From the NCBI GenBank assembly GCA_951802425.1, contig OX637802.1, positions 2,356,001 through 2,420,000 on the forward strand: DNA of 64,000 nucleotides. The letters are read 5' to 3'. Positions 49,133-60,337 of this stretch are shown piece after piece. Origin of the DNA: Clavaria fumosa. Its lineage: Eukaryota > Basidiomycota > Agaricomycetes > Agaricales > Clavariaceae. A program made the position numbers and the translations under genes. The notes under the pieces are model-generated. The model did no database searches. It was not told the DNA's origin and saw only the letters and a list, made by a program, of their open reading frames with translations. How positions within the stretch are numbered: the stretch's first letter is position 1; every line of letters starts with the position of its first letter.

Positions 49133-52100
49133 CTCCCGTTTTCAAGGTGTTACGGACTAAAATGGGGAAGAGATATGGAGAGGCCTGCTCCTTTCCGAAC
49201 CAAGAAAGAGGAGGAACAGGTCTGCAGAGGATGGGGCACAAGTGCTGGTATGGTGACAAGGAGCGGAGAGCGACTGCAAATTCTGATCGGTGTTCTTTTC
49301 GGACTTTGCCGGTTATTCCACACAAATTTGGAACAAATTCTGTCACGAAGTTGTGACGAAAAATGTCAAATAAGAAAGAACAGAAAAAATGAAATTAAAA
49401 TTAAATATATGAAAAAAAACCATCAAAAAAATTGTGTGACACTCACCACCCTTTTTTAGTAACCTCTTCTGGATTCGCTTGCAGGGTCGTCGTCGTTGGA
49501 GGGCCTCCGCTCTCGCTCTTCCAGACGACGAGGCGCCTCTTCCTTTCCGTAGTGTGTGTGTGCCTATCCAAGAAGAAATAGAAGGTCTACTGCTGCAATA
49601 ACAGTATGACAATCAGGGGACTAGATATTTGTTTAGATGATGGGCGTCGTCAAGGGTTGGGAGGCTATCGGTGTGCAGCTTGGTCCCCACAAAATCAGGA
49701 GCGTTCCTTTATACGAATTCAACCGTGAAGCCTTAGTTAGCGCAGGGCCGAAAGCGTTCATCCTTTCAACTTTCAACTAAAAGATCAAATTGCGGGACGA
49801 CGACCTGTCTGCGTCGCAACCTATCCTCGGCGACAAGTCGTCACGTCTCCAGACAGCTGCGCGCTCGCGGTGCTCAAGGGGACCTGCAAATCCATTGTGT
49901 GGTGCGTTACCTCCTGAAAGGCATTGTTCGTTCCAACAACCCGTTCCCTTTTGGACAACCCCCCCACTTTGCAACCTATATTTGGACGCGCTCGATGTGC
50001 CAGGCCTCGGCGGAAATAATCTGGATCTCGCTCCGTGGCGCACGTACCAGTTTGGACAGTGCGTAAGTTGCCGTGATATCAGACGGACGGTATGCCGTTA
50101 CGCGAATCCGTACGAGCATGTGGTCGAGAAGTCCGTTACAGCACCTTTTGAAGGCGTGCTTGATCAACCAGTCTATTCTGCTATTCCTATGTACCTTTCC
50201 GAAAGGCCCTTGCTTCTATTCCGCATGATGGGATCGACTAAGCACGCTGACTTGCCATTCATACAGCTCCAACTCATCAGACGTCGAAGCTGATTTCCCC
50301 TTTGCTGATTAGCCGTTATCAGCCCACGCGTCGAATGTCGTCTTGCTGCTACCTTGCAAAGAAATGGCATCGGCCCAGCAGGCCGTCGAGCCACGGTTCC
50401 ATGCGCACATCACGACTTGAGCAGCGGCGCTAGCCTTATGTTGTTGGGCACATTGCGCCAAGTCCTAGGTGTCTAGGCCTGGGCCCATGTCGTCATTGGA
50501 ATCTGATCGTATGTCCGGCCATGATAATGTCCAAATCGTACCTGCATTCAAGTTTGTTGCTTCCCTCCGTCCCGGACTCCCATTGATTGTGATGTGGCCT
50601 GCATGTTCATATTTCCTCTATGGGATACCAAAGAAAAAATAGTTCAGAAGGGGTTCAAGAAGCATCCCACCCCATAATTGTGCATGCTTCTGATTGACCT
50701 TTTGTTCGCCGGTCAAGGATGAATCGATATCGCGGAGTCGTCGAAACTGGCAGGTGCTTCTGTCGCTTGACTTGCGGGGGAGACAATGTCCTTCAGGACA
50801 ATTGAAATTGAAGATTCCGAAGAAAGGAAAACGCCACGACGCCCCCGTCTTCCAATAATCGTCCATCTACTCGCGCAGAAAAAGCTCGTGATGAACATTT
50901 CTCCCTGTGCCCGCTCGCTGACATTTTTGGGCGCTAGTCCCGTGACAGCTAAATTGGACCAGCACAGCGAAGAGGCTGTACAGTAATCGGCTGCGCTTGA
51001 TGTGAGGAGAAAGCGGCCGTATCCCAATCAGTGAGCCCCTAAAACTTTGTCGCTGATGTGCTGCATCCTAGAAGTCCTGTGACTGCCTGAGAAGCATAGC
51101 CGCCCAGGGTCCCGAACGCCGATCATTGCTACACTAACGCAGAGTCCCATTCCAATATCGGGATGCAAATACTAGCCAGGACAACAGGCGTCATGTCAGC
51201 TCGCTCTCAGAGGTTAAGAGCCAAGAATCTGTCTGCATCCATCACACCGCTCGCCAATGACACAAGCGGCTGGCGGAGAAACCGATCATGGATATCAAGA
51301 TAGATAACGATCATCTAGGGCGCAAGACTTGACAAAGCAATACAGACGGCGCCTGATCAGGCATGACTCATCTATTTCGTTGCTGCTGTGATGTGCAGCG
51401 TTTTGTTCGTGTCGCCAACGAGGAGCTCGGCCCATTTGTCCGTGAGCGCAAAATGCCCTAAGCAATGCTGAGGAGTCATAGTCCATTCTAGCGTTGATCC
51501 TTGTATTAATGCATCCGTGCATTTCCGGCTACAATTCCATCCAGATATATGTGATTGAGAGCATCAGAAGTTCATCCGAGGTCCCTGCGAGCGGCGTCAT
51601 TCGGGCGTGTCGGGCTCGTTATGGAGTTAAGGACAAGGCTGCCTGGATAGCTACGCGAATCTCCGGGCGGGTAATGGTTTCTTTGCTCCGAGAATGTCCA
51701 TGCCTCAGAACCATGCCTCAGAACAATGCCAATGGAACAATACTGGCAATCACGCGTCGGGAAGGGGGGATCGAGGGACAGCATCGCATTCTGGGGTGGC
51801 CCGTATAAGATCAATTGTACTTGTCCTCCATAGGAACAAAGGATTAGAATTAGGGCGCTGGGTGGGCGAATATCCGGCCTTGCAATTGTGCGTAGTTCTA
51901 TTTGGAACCGCCATTGGAGCGAGGCAGCACTGATGAATGATGATCACAAACAAATCAAGGACGTAGAATGGAGACGCTGCCATCAAGACATACGGAAATC
52001 GAGTTTGCACAGTTGTTACCCCATCTCTACGATCTTTCCTTACAAATGTTCTTGGCCGCTTACGCTGAACAATTTCTCAAGAAGCTGCATAAGGGGATTT

Positions 52101-52918
52101 CGGCATTATTAATGTCGAATTTGATGAGTTTTCTCCTGCGTGTGGAACACTGATAAAACGGAACCTACCCGCACTTCGAGATAACAAACCAGTGCCTCGA
52201 TAACACGCCATTTAGTGAACAGTTTCGCGTCGCGGTCCTTTCATCCATCTGGTGGTGAAAAACTTCTACAAGGTTCTGTCAAGTAAAGCGAAGCAGGCAG
52301 TCGGACGTCATAGAGGTCGGGGGATTAGGCGTACTAACGTGATGACCCTTTCTTGAATTGTAAGTAAGATTCCCGGTCGTTGATGCCCTCCCCCGTCCCC
52401 GAATCTCTTCAGAGAGTCAGCAACGTTCAGTCCAGTGAGCACACTGCAGCATTTGTTCAGATACAAGCAAGAGATCCCAGCGCGATGATCCGGATAAATC
52501 GTCAAGCGAGCCATGTACGCGACTGGTTGTCAATTTTTATGTGTGAACGAGGTCAACGACGGCAGGGAGCGCGTGGCAGCCACGCGACACAACCGGCGGT
52601 GGTGTGCAGCACCGGCAACAGCAGCGGCGATTGTAGGCTGCTGAGCAGACGTTCCCATCCTGTACAGCTTTTGCTCCTGTACCACTGCCCCCCACCACCC
52701 CTCGCCTGCCGTCGACGGGGCAGCAGCGACGCTTCTGCGTTACTGAAACCCAATATCGTGAATATCCACGACAACCTAATTTGTTCTCTACCAGGCCACA
52801 ACCCGTTTGCAGTCCTATTATCGTTCTTGGGCGCAGGACCTTTTTCCGCCTGCGTCGAGCGCCGTACACATTCTCGCCATCCGTTTGCTGGTCATTGAGC
52901 TTGCCTCAGTGATCACAC
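49133..52918. other. Gene-poor 3.8-kb region
   Basis: Holds the CSL leader and promoter (A-rich stretch at about 49375-49435), then mostly unassignable sequence. Open frames such as 49790-50293 (plus) and 50713-51027 (minus) lack good starts or motifs. No transposon ends, tRNA or recognisable domain seen. Confidence 0.45.
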
Positions 52919-54544
52919 ATGTCAGGTTCAGCGTATCGTCTAGAAACCGCTCGCGCTCGGCCGCCACCTCCTCCAATAAAGGTTCAGAACTCTGCATTCA
53001 GTTCTTCGTCTCCCAGTTTGGGCAACAGCAAGCTGAACTCAGAAACGCTCCTTTATGACCTTCCCTCCGCTCCCACAATCACTCCTTCTCAATCTTCGCC
53101 GTCCTCACCCTCATTTCCTGGCAGGTCCAGGGCTGGTAGGATAGCTAGGAACACCCCTCCATCTTCTGCTCGTAATCGCTCAGTTACACCATCTGGGACC
53201 GCTCGCAGTGAGATGGAGGTGTTCGCCGAACATTGTCGGGCATGGTAAGTTGTCTTTGTCACTCTTCCTTTCTGCTCTCGGTGCTAAACTCTTGTGGGAA
53301 GGTACTTTAATCAGGACGACAGTTCAGGCCGCATGATGGCACAGATATTGGCCAATCTTCCGGCCTCACAGCGTGCGCCGTTTTCTCGACTCCAAGCATC
53401 CATTCGTTCGGCGTACCACGCGCACATCAACGCCAGGCGAACGGCTGAATTTCGAGCTCATCTGAGCGCCACTCAGCCCGGGGGTTCTTTAATGCCGCAC
53501 AATCGCGCCGATCCGCGAGGGAGTATGGCTCGGAAGGAACGTTATCAGCGGTTTGAGAGATTTATCCGGAATTGGTGCACTATGGGCATGCCCGGCACCA
53601 AGCCGTTCTTTGAGACCCTTTGGGCTATTATGAGATTACAGGTCGTCCCAAGAGAGCTGGGAGGGGCAGGTCGCAATCGAATTCACTGGGAACTGGATGA
53701 CGCGGTTTTCAAAGAAGCAGCGTAAGCGCGTAAGTCACCTCTCGTGGCCGTAATCTAACCCTACACTTTCCAGCGGAAAGGATTTTATGCTTGAGGCAAT
53801 CGATGTTATAAAAGGGGTCAGTCTTTGCGACGGCTATTCAGATACGAGTTTCTGATATTCAGTCTGTCTTTCACACAGGTCCTCGGATTTGAGGAGATTG
53901 CAAAGCACGTCCCCAGTTCAAGCCATGTGCAATCAAATATCGACGCGGTTGTTTTGCACTCCCGCTCCCGCTCCCAACCGTTGCCCTCCCTTCAGCCGTC
54001 AACACAGGCGAAGCGGGTCGTGCAGCCGAAGCGGGCTCGTGCACCGAGCGACCCGTTCTTGGACACTCCCGTCCCCACACACTCCGTGCCTTCATCGCCT
54101 TCACGATCTTCCGGTATCGCTGCCCTACCCGTGAACCCCTCCTCGATTTCCGCGGGCGAGCCGCCGAGCCCCATCGCGCAGTCCATTGACCTGGAGGACA
54201 TTCTCGGAGCGGCCCGTCACGATCGTGTCCGTAGTTTAGATGAAGATACCGAGGACGACTATATGCGGATCTGGACCTCGCCCGATCTATCAAACCCAGA
54301 ATTTCTTGGTTTACTCAAGGTCTTTCCCTCATTCATCACGCGTCGCGCGCTACCGCGGTTTCCCGTCCGTTCAGCTCGTCACCCCGATATCGAGGAGGCA
54401 GACGAGGAACGGGGTGAGGGAAAAGAGATTCAATTTGGCACGGGAACGATGTGGGTCAGCCCGAAGTTGAGGAGCGACGGTTGGAACGGGAGTTGGTGGT
54501 CAAGACTGGTGGTTTGGTGGCGGAAAGTCTTGTTCTGCTTCTAA
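52919..54544 (+). CDS. Conserved fungal hypothetical protein
   Basis: Exons 52919-53244, 53302-53721, 53774-53816 and 53879-54544, 484 aa. A Ser/Pro-rich N-terminus leads to a helical middle (MEVFAEHCRAWYFNQDDSSG, ILANLPASQRAPFSRLQASI, ERFIRNWCTMGMPGTKPFFET, IHWELDDAVFKEAAGKDFML, IDVIKGVLGFEEIA). A disordered region with an acidic patch follows, and the protein ends in an amphipathic Trp-rich tail (GSWWSRLVVWWRKVLF) that may touch membrane. I do not recognise the family. Good phase closure at three introns supports a real gene. Confidence 0.75.
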
Positions 54545-56498
54545 GAAAGCATGGACAGTCATCATTCATTTCCATTCGGACACCCTGACGCTTGGCAGCC
54601 GTCGTGTAGCTCACTCGACTCCTTCATTCAACAGCATCGTCTGACATCACATTGGCTAACATTGGACACACTGTAACCGTTGAATCTTTTTTTTATATAC
54701 CTTTGCTGCTTTGCGTTGTTGTTGACCCGGTTGTGAGGCACCTTTTTGATCAGATACGACGATAACGCAAATAGTTTCGGAAGCACTACCGTTGACCCTG
54801 TACGTTTTTTGGCATGAACCAATATATCAGTTTTTCGTTTTTCATGACTTCGTGTGCAAGTCAGAGGGAGATAATTGAGGTCGCGTTTCGATGTTTGTAG
54901 GCGGCATTTATTCTTCACTGGCGGACAATTGGAAGGTCCACTACATGAATTCGCTGGTATGGCAACATAGCCTTCACAAGTTATCTGACAAGTCACTCGA
55001 ACTTTCTGATGCCTGTAAAAAGGGGCGCCGGACATCAACCCGAGAGGCTCGTAACCGCATGCTACGACGTCAAGGGATGCAGCTTCCTTCCCTTTTCTGA
55101 CATGTGCATTCCTCGACGGCTTCGGGTCTTGGTGTGTACGCACGTCAGCCGAAATTCGGATTGAAGTAGTGCAAATGCTTGAATCACAGATGTCATGGCC
55201 ATTGACTGCCGATCTTGTTGCAAGCATGTGGATATGCTCAGGGTCGCTACCAGCTCGCCATGACAGGACCCTCATTTACAAAGTCGTAGGCGAAGGTGCG
55301 TCAAGATGCAACAAAATAAAAGGAGAAACCACATTGCTTGGTGAGCAGCCCTGTAGGGTTGACGGCTTTCAAAGTATGAAGGTGTAGCTCATACAAGAAA
55401 ATCATAACTATGACACGATAAGGTCCACGATCAAACTTCATCCGGTTGGCACGTCTGATGTGATCACTAGTAGACCCTTAGACGTGGCCTTCTCCAATCC
55501 TTTGCGGAACGAAATTTCATCAGGAGAGAGCGACTTTCACTTTGTTATCGGCTCAGACAGCCGCGGTCTGAATGCGCGCAGAATTGCCCTGACATGTCCG
55601 AGAGGTGTTACGACACTTTGTCCAAGGCTATGACCTTCCTTGTAGGGAAGTTCAATGTATCGGACCGTGTTATTCGTCGAGCGAGGGGTACAATATCCAG
55701 CGGTGGCACGCTTCCGTCCCAACCTACACATGTTCCACATGCTCCGAATGAGGCAGCGATGATCCGTTAAATTCGGGTGTCCGATTTGGAAGCAATACCC
55801 ACATCGTGGAACTCAACTTAGTCGAGAATCGCTTGGCTCCTGTGCCATCTGGAGAACCGTCGAAGAAAGGCAGGCATTTTCTTGGAAAAGATGGCATCAT
55901 GTCTTGAGTGGTTGACGCAGACATCCCCATCAAAGAGCCGAAAAGGTTTTGTATGCCATTCCAAGGGAGACTATGTTACGTTGGGGTCACAGCCGGTTCG
56001 ATATTAGGACGAAATTTGGGTTGACCTGGGGGGGCCAGGAAATCAAACACGATCAGGAAGGGTAGATACACCAAATCGGGAGGCACAGTAACCGACCGAA
56101 CTCTATCAGAGCGGCGGAAAGGACAAACAAGAAGGGTACTGCAGAGGAATGAGTGTGGGTTCCCGTTTGTGGTGCTAATAAGATGGGATTGTGGCGCGGC
56201 TGCAATGTGTTCACCTGATGCGAAGGAAGGAACCAAGGTTGGCGGAGGGGCACTGTGGCACCAATGACGGAGGCAGTCGGACCGATGACTACGGCGCCGA
56301 GGACAGGATTGTCATAGCCAGGCACCCTCGACTAGAATCGCAGTTGCGCAGTATTCATTTCATGATACCAACCGCAAGATATGACATAAAGTGGTCAACC
56401 GGAGTTACTGTAAATGGCCAGACTTGTCAAAGCATGTCATATCATCCAGGATCAAAGATATTGCATTAGAAAGGGAAATATTTAGACCATCCATTATA
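54545..56498. other. Intergenic region
   Basis: About 2 kb. The one long open frame (54628-55275, minus) is listed separately. The rest has only short, motif-free frames. Confidence 0.4.
54628..55275 (-). CDS. Hypothetical Cys-containing ORF, 215 aa
   Basis: Uninterrupted frame from ATG 55275 to TGA 54628, just downstream of and convergent with the 484-aa gene. Basic, with scattered Cys residues and a Lys-rich C-terminal third. No signal peptide or domain seen. Length favours a real or recently real coding sequence, but codon use looks less regular than in neighbouring genes. Confidence 0.3.
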   Translation of the reverse strand: MRVLSWRAGSDPEHIHMLATRSAVNGHDICDSSICTTSIRISADVRTHQDPKPSRNAHVRKGKEAASLDVVACGYEPLGLMSGAPFYRHQKVRVTCQITCEGYVAIPANSCSGPSNCPPVKNKCRLQTSKRDLNYLPLTCTRSHEKRKTDILVHAKKRTGSTVVLPKLFALSSYLIKKVPHNRVNNNAKQQRYIKKRFNGYSVSNVSQCDVRRCC

Positions 56499-57560
56499 TT
56501 ACGCTTGAGGACGCAGACCTGCTTTGCGAATGAGCTCATCTTGACTCTGGATTTTGCTTTTCAACGCATTTATCTTCATTTCAAAACGCTCTCGCTCACT
56601 GATGCAAAGGGTGGAAATTGTATCGGCGCCAGAGTGTAAATTGCACGAAGGACTTACGCCTGGAATTTGGCCTCTAGGACTTCAATTCGATGTGCCTTCG
56701 CGGCAGCGCTCTTCTCCGCCGCAAACCGCCTCCTATCAAGCTTCTCCACATAGTCCGCGAGGGACCCAATCGCGCCCCTGACTCGGTCAGGTGTCCATTC
56801 AGGCGTGATCTCAGGCGTGATCTCAGGCGTGATCTCAGGTGGAATTTCCTTATCAAATTGTCAGCTTTTACTCTAGTAATGGATCAACAACAAACCGAAT
56901 CTTCCATGAAAATCTGTCGTTCTTTGCCTTTACTAGCTTTAATGGGCGACTCGGGCTCAAGGCGATGATGACCAAGGCTGGAAGAAGCAGGCCTTTGAAT
57001 ACTTCGCGGAGTCAGAAAACCAGTGCCAATGCGATTTGAAGTGAGGGGGGACATGTGCGGGTGTTTTGCGCTTCTTGTTGAAGTGCCTTCAACAAATGGA
57101 TTCTCGTCCTCGTCCAAGGTGAGATCGAGAACAGCGTCCGCATCTTCTGGACTCCATGAGCCCAAATGACCTGCTTCCACCAGCGAAGGCTGAATTTGAC
57201 TAGTCAGACTGGAACTAAACTGGCAGCCGATAGAAGGACATGCATTGGACGGTGTGTGCATGGCAGCTTTGGAGGTCTCAGCATCTGGGGGAGTGGAGAG
57301 CGCAAGCTCAATTTGCGCAAGGAGCGATTGCCTTCGCGGCGGTGTAAGGTGCGTGCCAGTGGCCGGTGCAGGAAATGCCGTTGCGAAATCGCGTTTGGGA
57401 GAGGCTGGCTTAAAGCGGTTTGGATCACCTGTTTCCGGTTGGGATAGAGTGGTTGAGGAGGAAGGGCTGGGAGCAGGGGCCGTCGAAGGTTGTCGCTGGC
57501 CACCAGACTTTGCGTGATGCCGAAAAATTTCATCGTCTGCCCATTCTACAGGGAACTGTT
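56499..57560 (-). CDS. Coiled-coil protein, unknown, start unresolved
   Basis: Three exons are seen on the minus strand. The first is open from about 57560 and ends near 56915 (KGKERQIFMEDS). A second, about 56857-56654, starts EIPPEITPEITP, and a third reaches TAA 56499-56501. The long first part is Pro/Ser/Thr-rich with WADDEIFRHH, RRQSLLAQIELALSTPP and an acidic stretch (DADAVLDLTLDEDENPF). The rest is a charged coiled coil (DYVEKLDRRRFAAEKSAAAKAH, then ERERFEMKINALKSKIQSQD). No ATG is available in frame upstream of WADDEIF; ATG 57612 would need an unusually short intron. No family recognised. Confidence 0.6.
56801..56836 (-). repeat. In-frame 12-bp minisatellite (3 units)
   Basis: Three exact copies of AGGCGTGATCTC on the plus strand, read on the minus strand as the tetrapeptide EITP at the start of the coiled-coil exon. 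A fourth, diverged unit precedes it in the protein (EIPP). Confidence 0.9.
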
Positions 57561-57792
57561 TGAAAACCTCAAGGACATGAAAGCGCCGGAGACATACTGA
57601 AGAAGTTGCATCGCTCTTTGTCGTCTATAGCCTTGTTGCAGCAGTAAAACGGTCTATGAACGTCCCGTCAAAACGTGTATTGAGCCTCGTGGATGCTTCC
57701 AGACGTCACACCTTTCGGGATGGTTGACAGTCCTGCTCACCCTATTTGAGGCAAGTAAACCGTGGTAACAGTAAACACGCCCTTCGGCACCA

Positions 57793-58434
57793 ATGCAGCT
57801 CACAGACTGCGTGATGGTGCGCTCAGGCGACATGGCAATGGTGAGAGCACAGCCCCTATCTGGTGCTCATTGTGGCGCAGATCATCCTATATGGGAGGTT
57901 ATACCCGCCATGCACGTCGAAACGAAATATCTACGACCGGGAGATCAGTCTCTTCCTCCTCTAGCCTTTCAAATAATACGCTTGGACGGCTCTTATATGT
58001 TATGGATTGGAATCACCGATTGTACATCCGAGAATGTGGTAAAAGCCCCCTTGCAAGGCAAACTATGCAGTGATTGGGCATGCGCTATGCCTACCGTGAG
58101 CGTCTCCGCCTGCTATCTTCTCATCGTCCTGTAATTGCTGCATGTAGGTAGGGGCACGTACGCTCGGTTCTGCCTCTTCGTTTTTTCGCAGCTCAAGCAA
58201 CGATGTGGCACAGTCCTTAGCTCAACGTCTGGGTAAGTGTTGATGCATCTGGAAGTGATATCCTCAAACGTCCCCTCCACAGCCAACTATTTCAAAAAGC
58301 AGATTTTCCTGTCTGTCGACGTATCCGCGTATCTTTCACCTGGCCAGAGCACGCAATTGGTACTCGCCATGGAAAAGGGCGTAGTAGAAGCCTTGAAGGA
58401 CATGGAGCAAACAATGAACGTTAATGAACAGTGA
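57793..58434 (+). CDS. Proteasome assembly chaperone 4 (PSMG4/PAC4-like)
   Basis: Exons 57793-58130, 58192-58232 and 58283-58434, 176 aa. Motifs fit the PAC4 family: LAFQIIRLDGSYMLWIGI, LCSDWACAMP, then NDVAQSLAQRLANYFKKQIFLSVDVS and a C-terminal helix VLAMEKGVVEALKDME. PAC3/PAC4 dimers guide alpha-ring assembly of the 20S proteasome. The donor at 58131 was chosen because it keeps the frame; a stronger-looking GTGAGC at 58096 would not join in frame. Divergent from the coiled-coil gene, about 230 bp apart. Confidence 0.78.
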
Positions 58435-58809
58435 CTGAGCCTTATCGTCCTGTTTTCGCTGATGTGCTCGAAGAATGCTGCGTGCGGAGAGCTCAATCGG
58501 GGTCTAAGCCATCGTCAGACGGCGAGATTCTTCAACAGTAAGGATTACAACTAAGGAGTGAAATATTAACATCAGCGACATTCCTGGCGTTGGCTTCGCT
58601 AATTCTGGGATGTCTTGAATGCCGTCAGCTAGATACTCAAGCCGAATGATAAAATCAACGAGATGAAAGTAAAAGACAGTATTTCTTGTGCTACACGATG
58701 ATCAATACACTCAAGCCGCCTGGCCATGTCTACCTGTCGTACCTGTCGACTTGCACAGGTGAAAACACCATAGCATAATCTGCAACCTGCTTGGGACCCG
58801 ATCAAACAT
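58435..58809. other. Convergent spacer
   Basis: Between PAC4 and the small secreted protein gene; no gene seen. Confidence 0.4.
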
Positions 58810-59242
58810 TCAGTTGAGTCGAGCAGAGAGGCCATTCAACGCATTTCCACTCTGGCAGTCAACCTTATCACTAGCACACTTGGCGGCAAGACCACCCTTA
58901 GTGATGCAGTCTCGTTCCTACGACAGGAAATAAGGGATGTGAGTTAGCTTTTAGGGGACAACTCGAGGGACAGGACGTACGTCTAGAGCGCAGGCCACTT
59001 GGCAAGCCAGATCCGCGTTGGCGAATTTGAGGTTGTCCACTACAAACTGTCCATTGACTTGTGTGACGAGGCGGTTGCTCCCTTGATTCAAGTTGAGCTG
59101 CCAGATAAGAAATAGCGGGTTCAGTGTTATGCTAGCCAGCCATGTCCAAGAAAACCCTGACCTGCCGGGTTTCTAGGGACGGCGCTGCCAGCGCGGTTGT
59201 GCTGATGGCGGCAAGCATGAAGAGGAGGCTGGAAAAATGCAT
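58810..59242 (-). CDS. Small secreted cysteine-containing protein, candidate effector
   Basis: Exons 59242-59162, 59097-58981 and 58917-58810, all phase 0, with GT-AG introns of 64 and 63 bp; 101 aa. The N-terminus MHFSSLLFMLAAISTTALA is a clear signal peptide with cleavage likely after ALA, followed by APSLETRQ. Mature chain: LNLNQGSNRLVTQVNGQF, VVDNLKFANADLACQVAC, then ERDCITKGGLAAKCASDK and a short tail. Five Cys are seen in the mature part. Exons are too short to stand out as open frames. I do not recognise the family; size, secretion and Cys suggest an apoplastic or effector-like role, which is inference. Confidence 0.8.
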
Positions 59243-60337
59243 TGTTGTGTGTTTATAGGGAAAAAACCGGGCGGATGAAGAATTGAAGGGTGAGGGGATA
59301 AAAGATGGACGCTCCTGGCAATCGCAATGGAGAACGTCACCCTGGAGTTGTGCGCCTTTTATAACAAATCACTTGAGACGGGCCTGGACGATTTGTGTTG
59401 AGACGTCGCTGCCAAGTCGATGAAAGCGACATTCTAGCACAGGTATGCTGTGTGAACACACCGCTAATAGATCCATATCAACGCTATTCGTCATGACAGT
59501 TTATTGTGTGCATAGGAAAGACGTACATGAATCGCATCCATGGATTGGGCGCCCTGGTGCGTATCCGTTTGATCGGAGTTGTCGTTGACAGTGACGATGA
59601 GATGTTGTTACTCCCACCATAGGATCTGATCTGAGTGTAACGGGCGGCTTTTAGGCGTCATGATGGTCCTTACCTACAGCGAACGCGACTTCCTGATGAC
59701 AGAAACCATCATCACCGTTGGTCGATCGATCACGTGATGTCTTGAACGGCGCTGTGGATGGTCGCGTTTTCGACAGAAGATGAGCAAAACTGTTGCGTGT
59801 GCAGCAAGAGTTGGTAGCAGCCATTGTACAGGAAAGGCATCCACTTTTCTTGAACAGGCTAGAGCAACACGAATCGTCAAGCGGTTTGAGGCAATGCGCC
59901 TGAAATAGCAAGTCGTCAAAACGAAGGGCAGATCATGCTGAACATCAGCCAAAAAGACCTTTCCTCCGCTTCAAGCCAGCCAGACGAGAATGGTGGCCCC
60001 TGTTTGTGCAAGTAGAAGTTACCAGTCACGGTCTTTGACTTCAATCTGAACGTTTGAACCACAATAATTTCGGACTGAAATCCAAGGCGGACAAACGAGA
60101 GAAATGGATTCAATTTGCAGAGAATTTTGGATGTGTATAAGAAAGAGAAAACGGGTCAATGAGAATATCGACAGCCATACTGTACTCAGGTGCTCAGGTG
60201 AAGCGTGAGTGACAGACGCCTTGCAAAGTCCGTGGGGAAAAGATGCCTTTTTAGGTCTCTGCCAATCTCAATGACCCAAACGCGACTGGACGTGTACTGC
60301 ACGTCCTACTCGACCGTCGTGCGACACCTTCCTGCTC
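59243..60337. other. Intergenic region upstream of the secreted protein and TFB1
   Basis: 1.1 kb between divergent genes; no gene seen. It contains both promoters. Confidence 0.4.

Noticed and set aside
49790..50293. 167-codon open frame on the plus strand
   Set aside because: It has no ATG near its start, no splice context that supplies one, and no domain signal.
50713..51027. Minus-strand 104-codon frame
   Set aside because: Composition is unremarkable and no domain or splice continuation was found.
55976..56325. Two overlapping minus-strand frames of 86-90 codons
   Set aside because: No start context, motifs or phase-consistent splice partners found.
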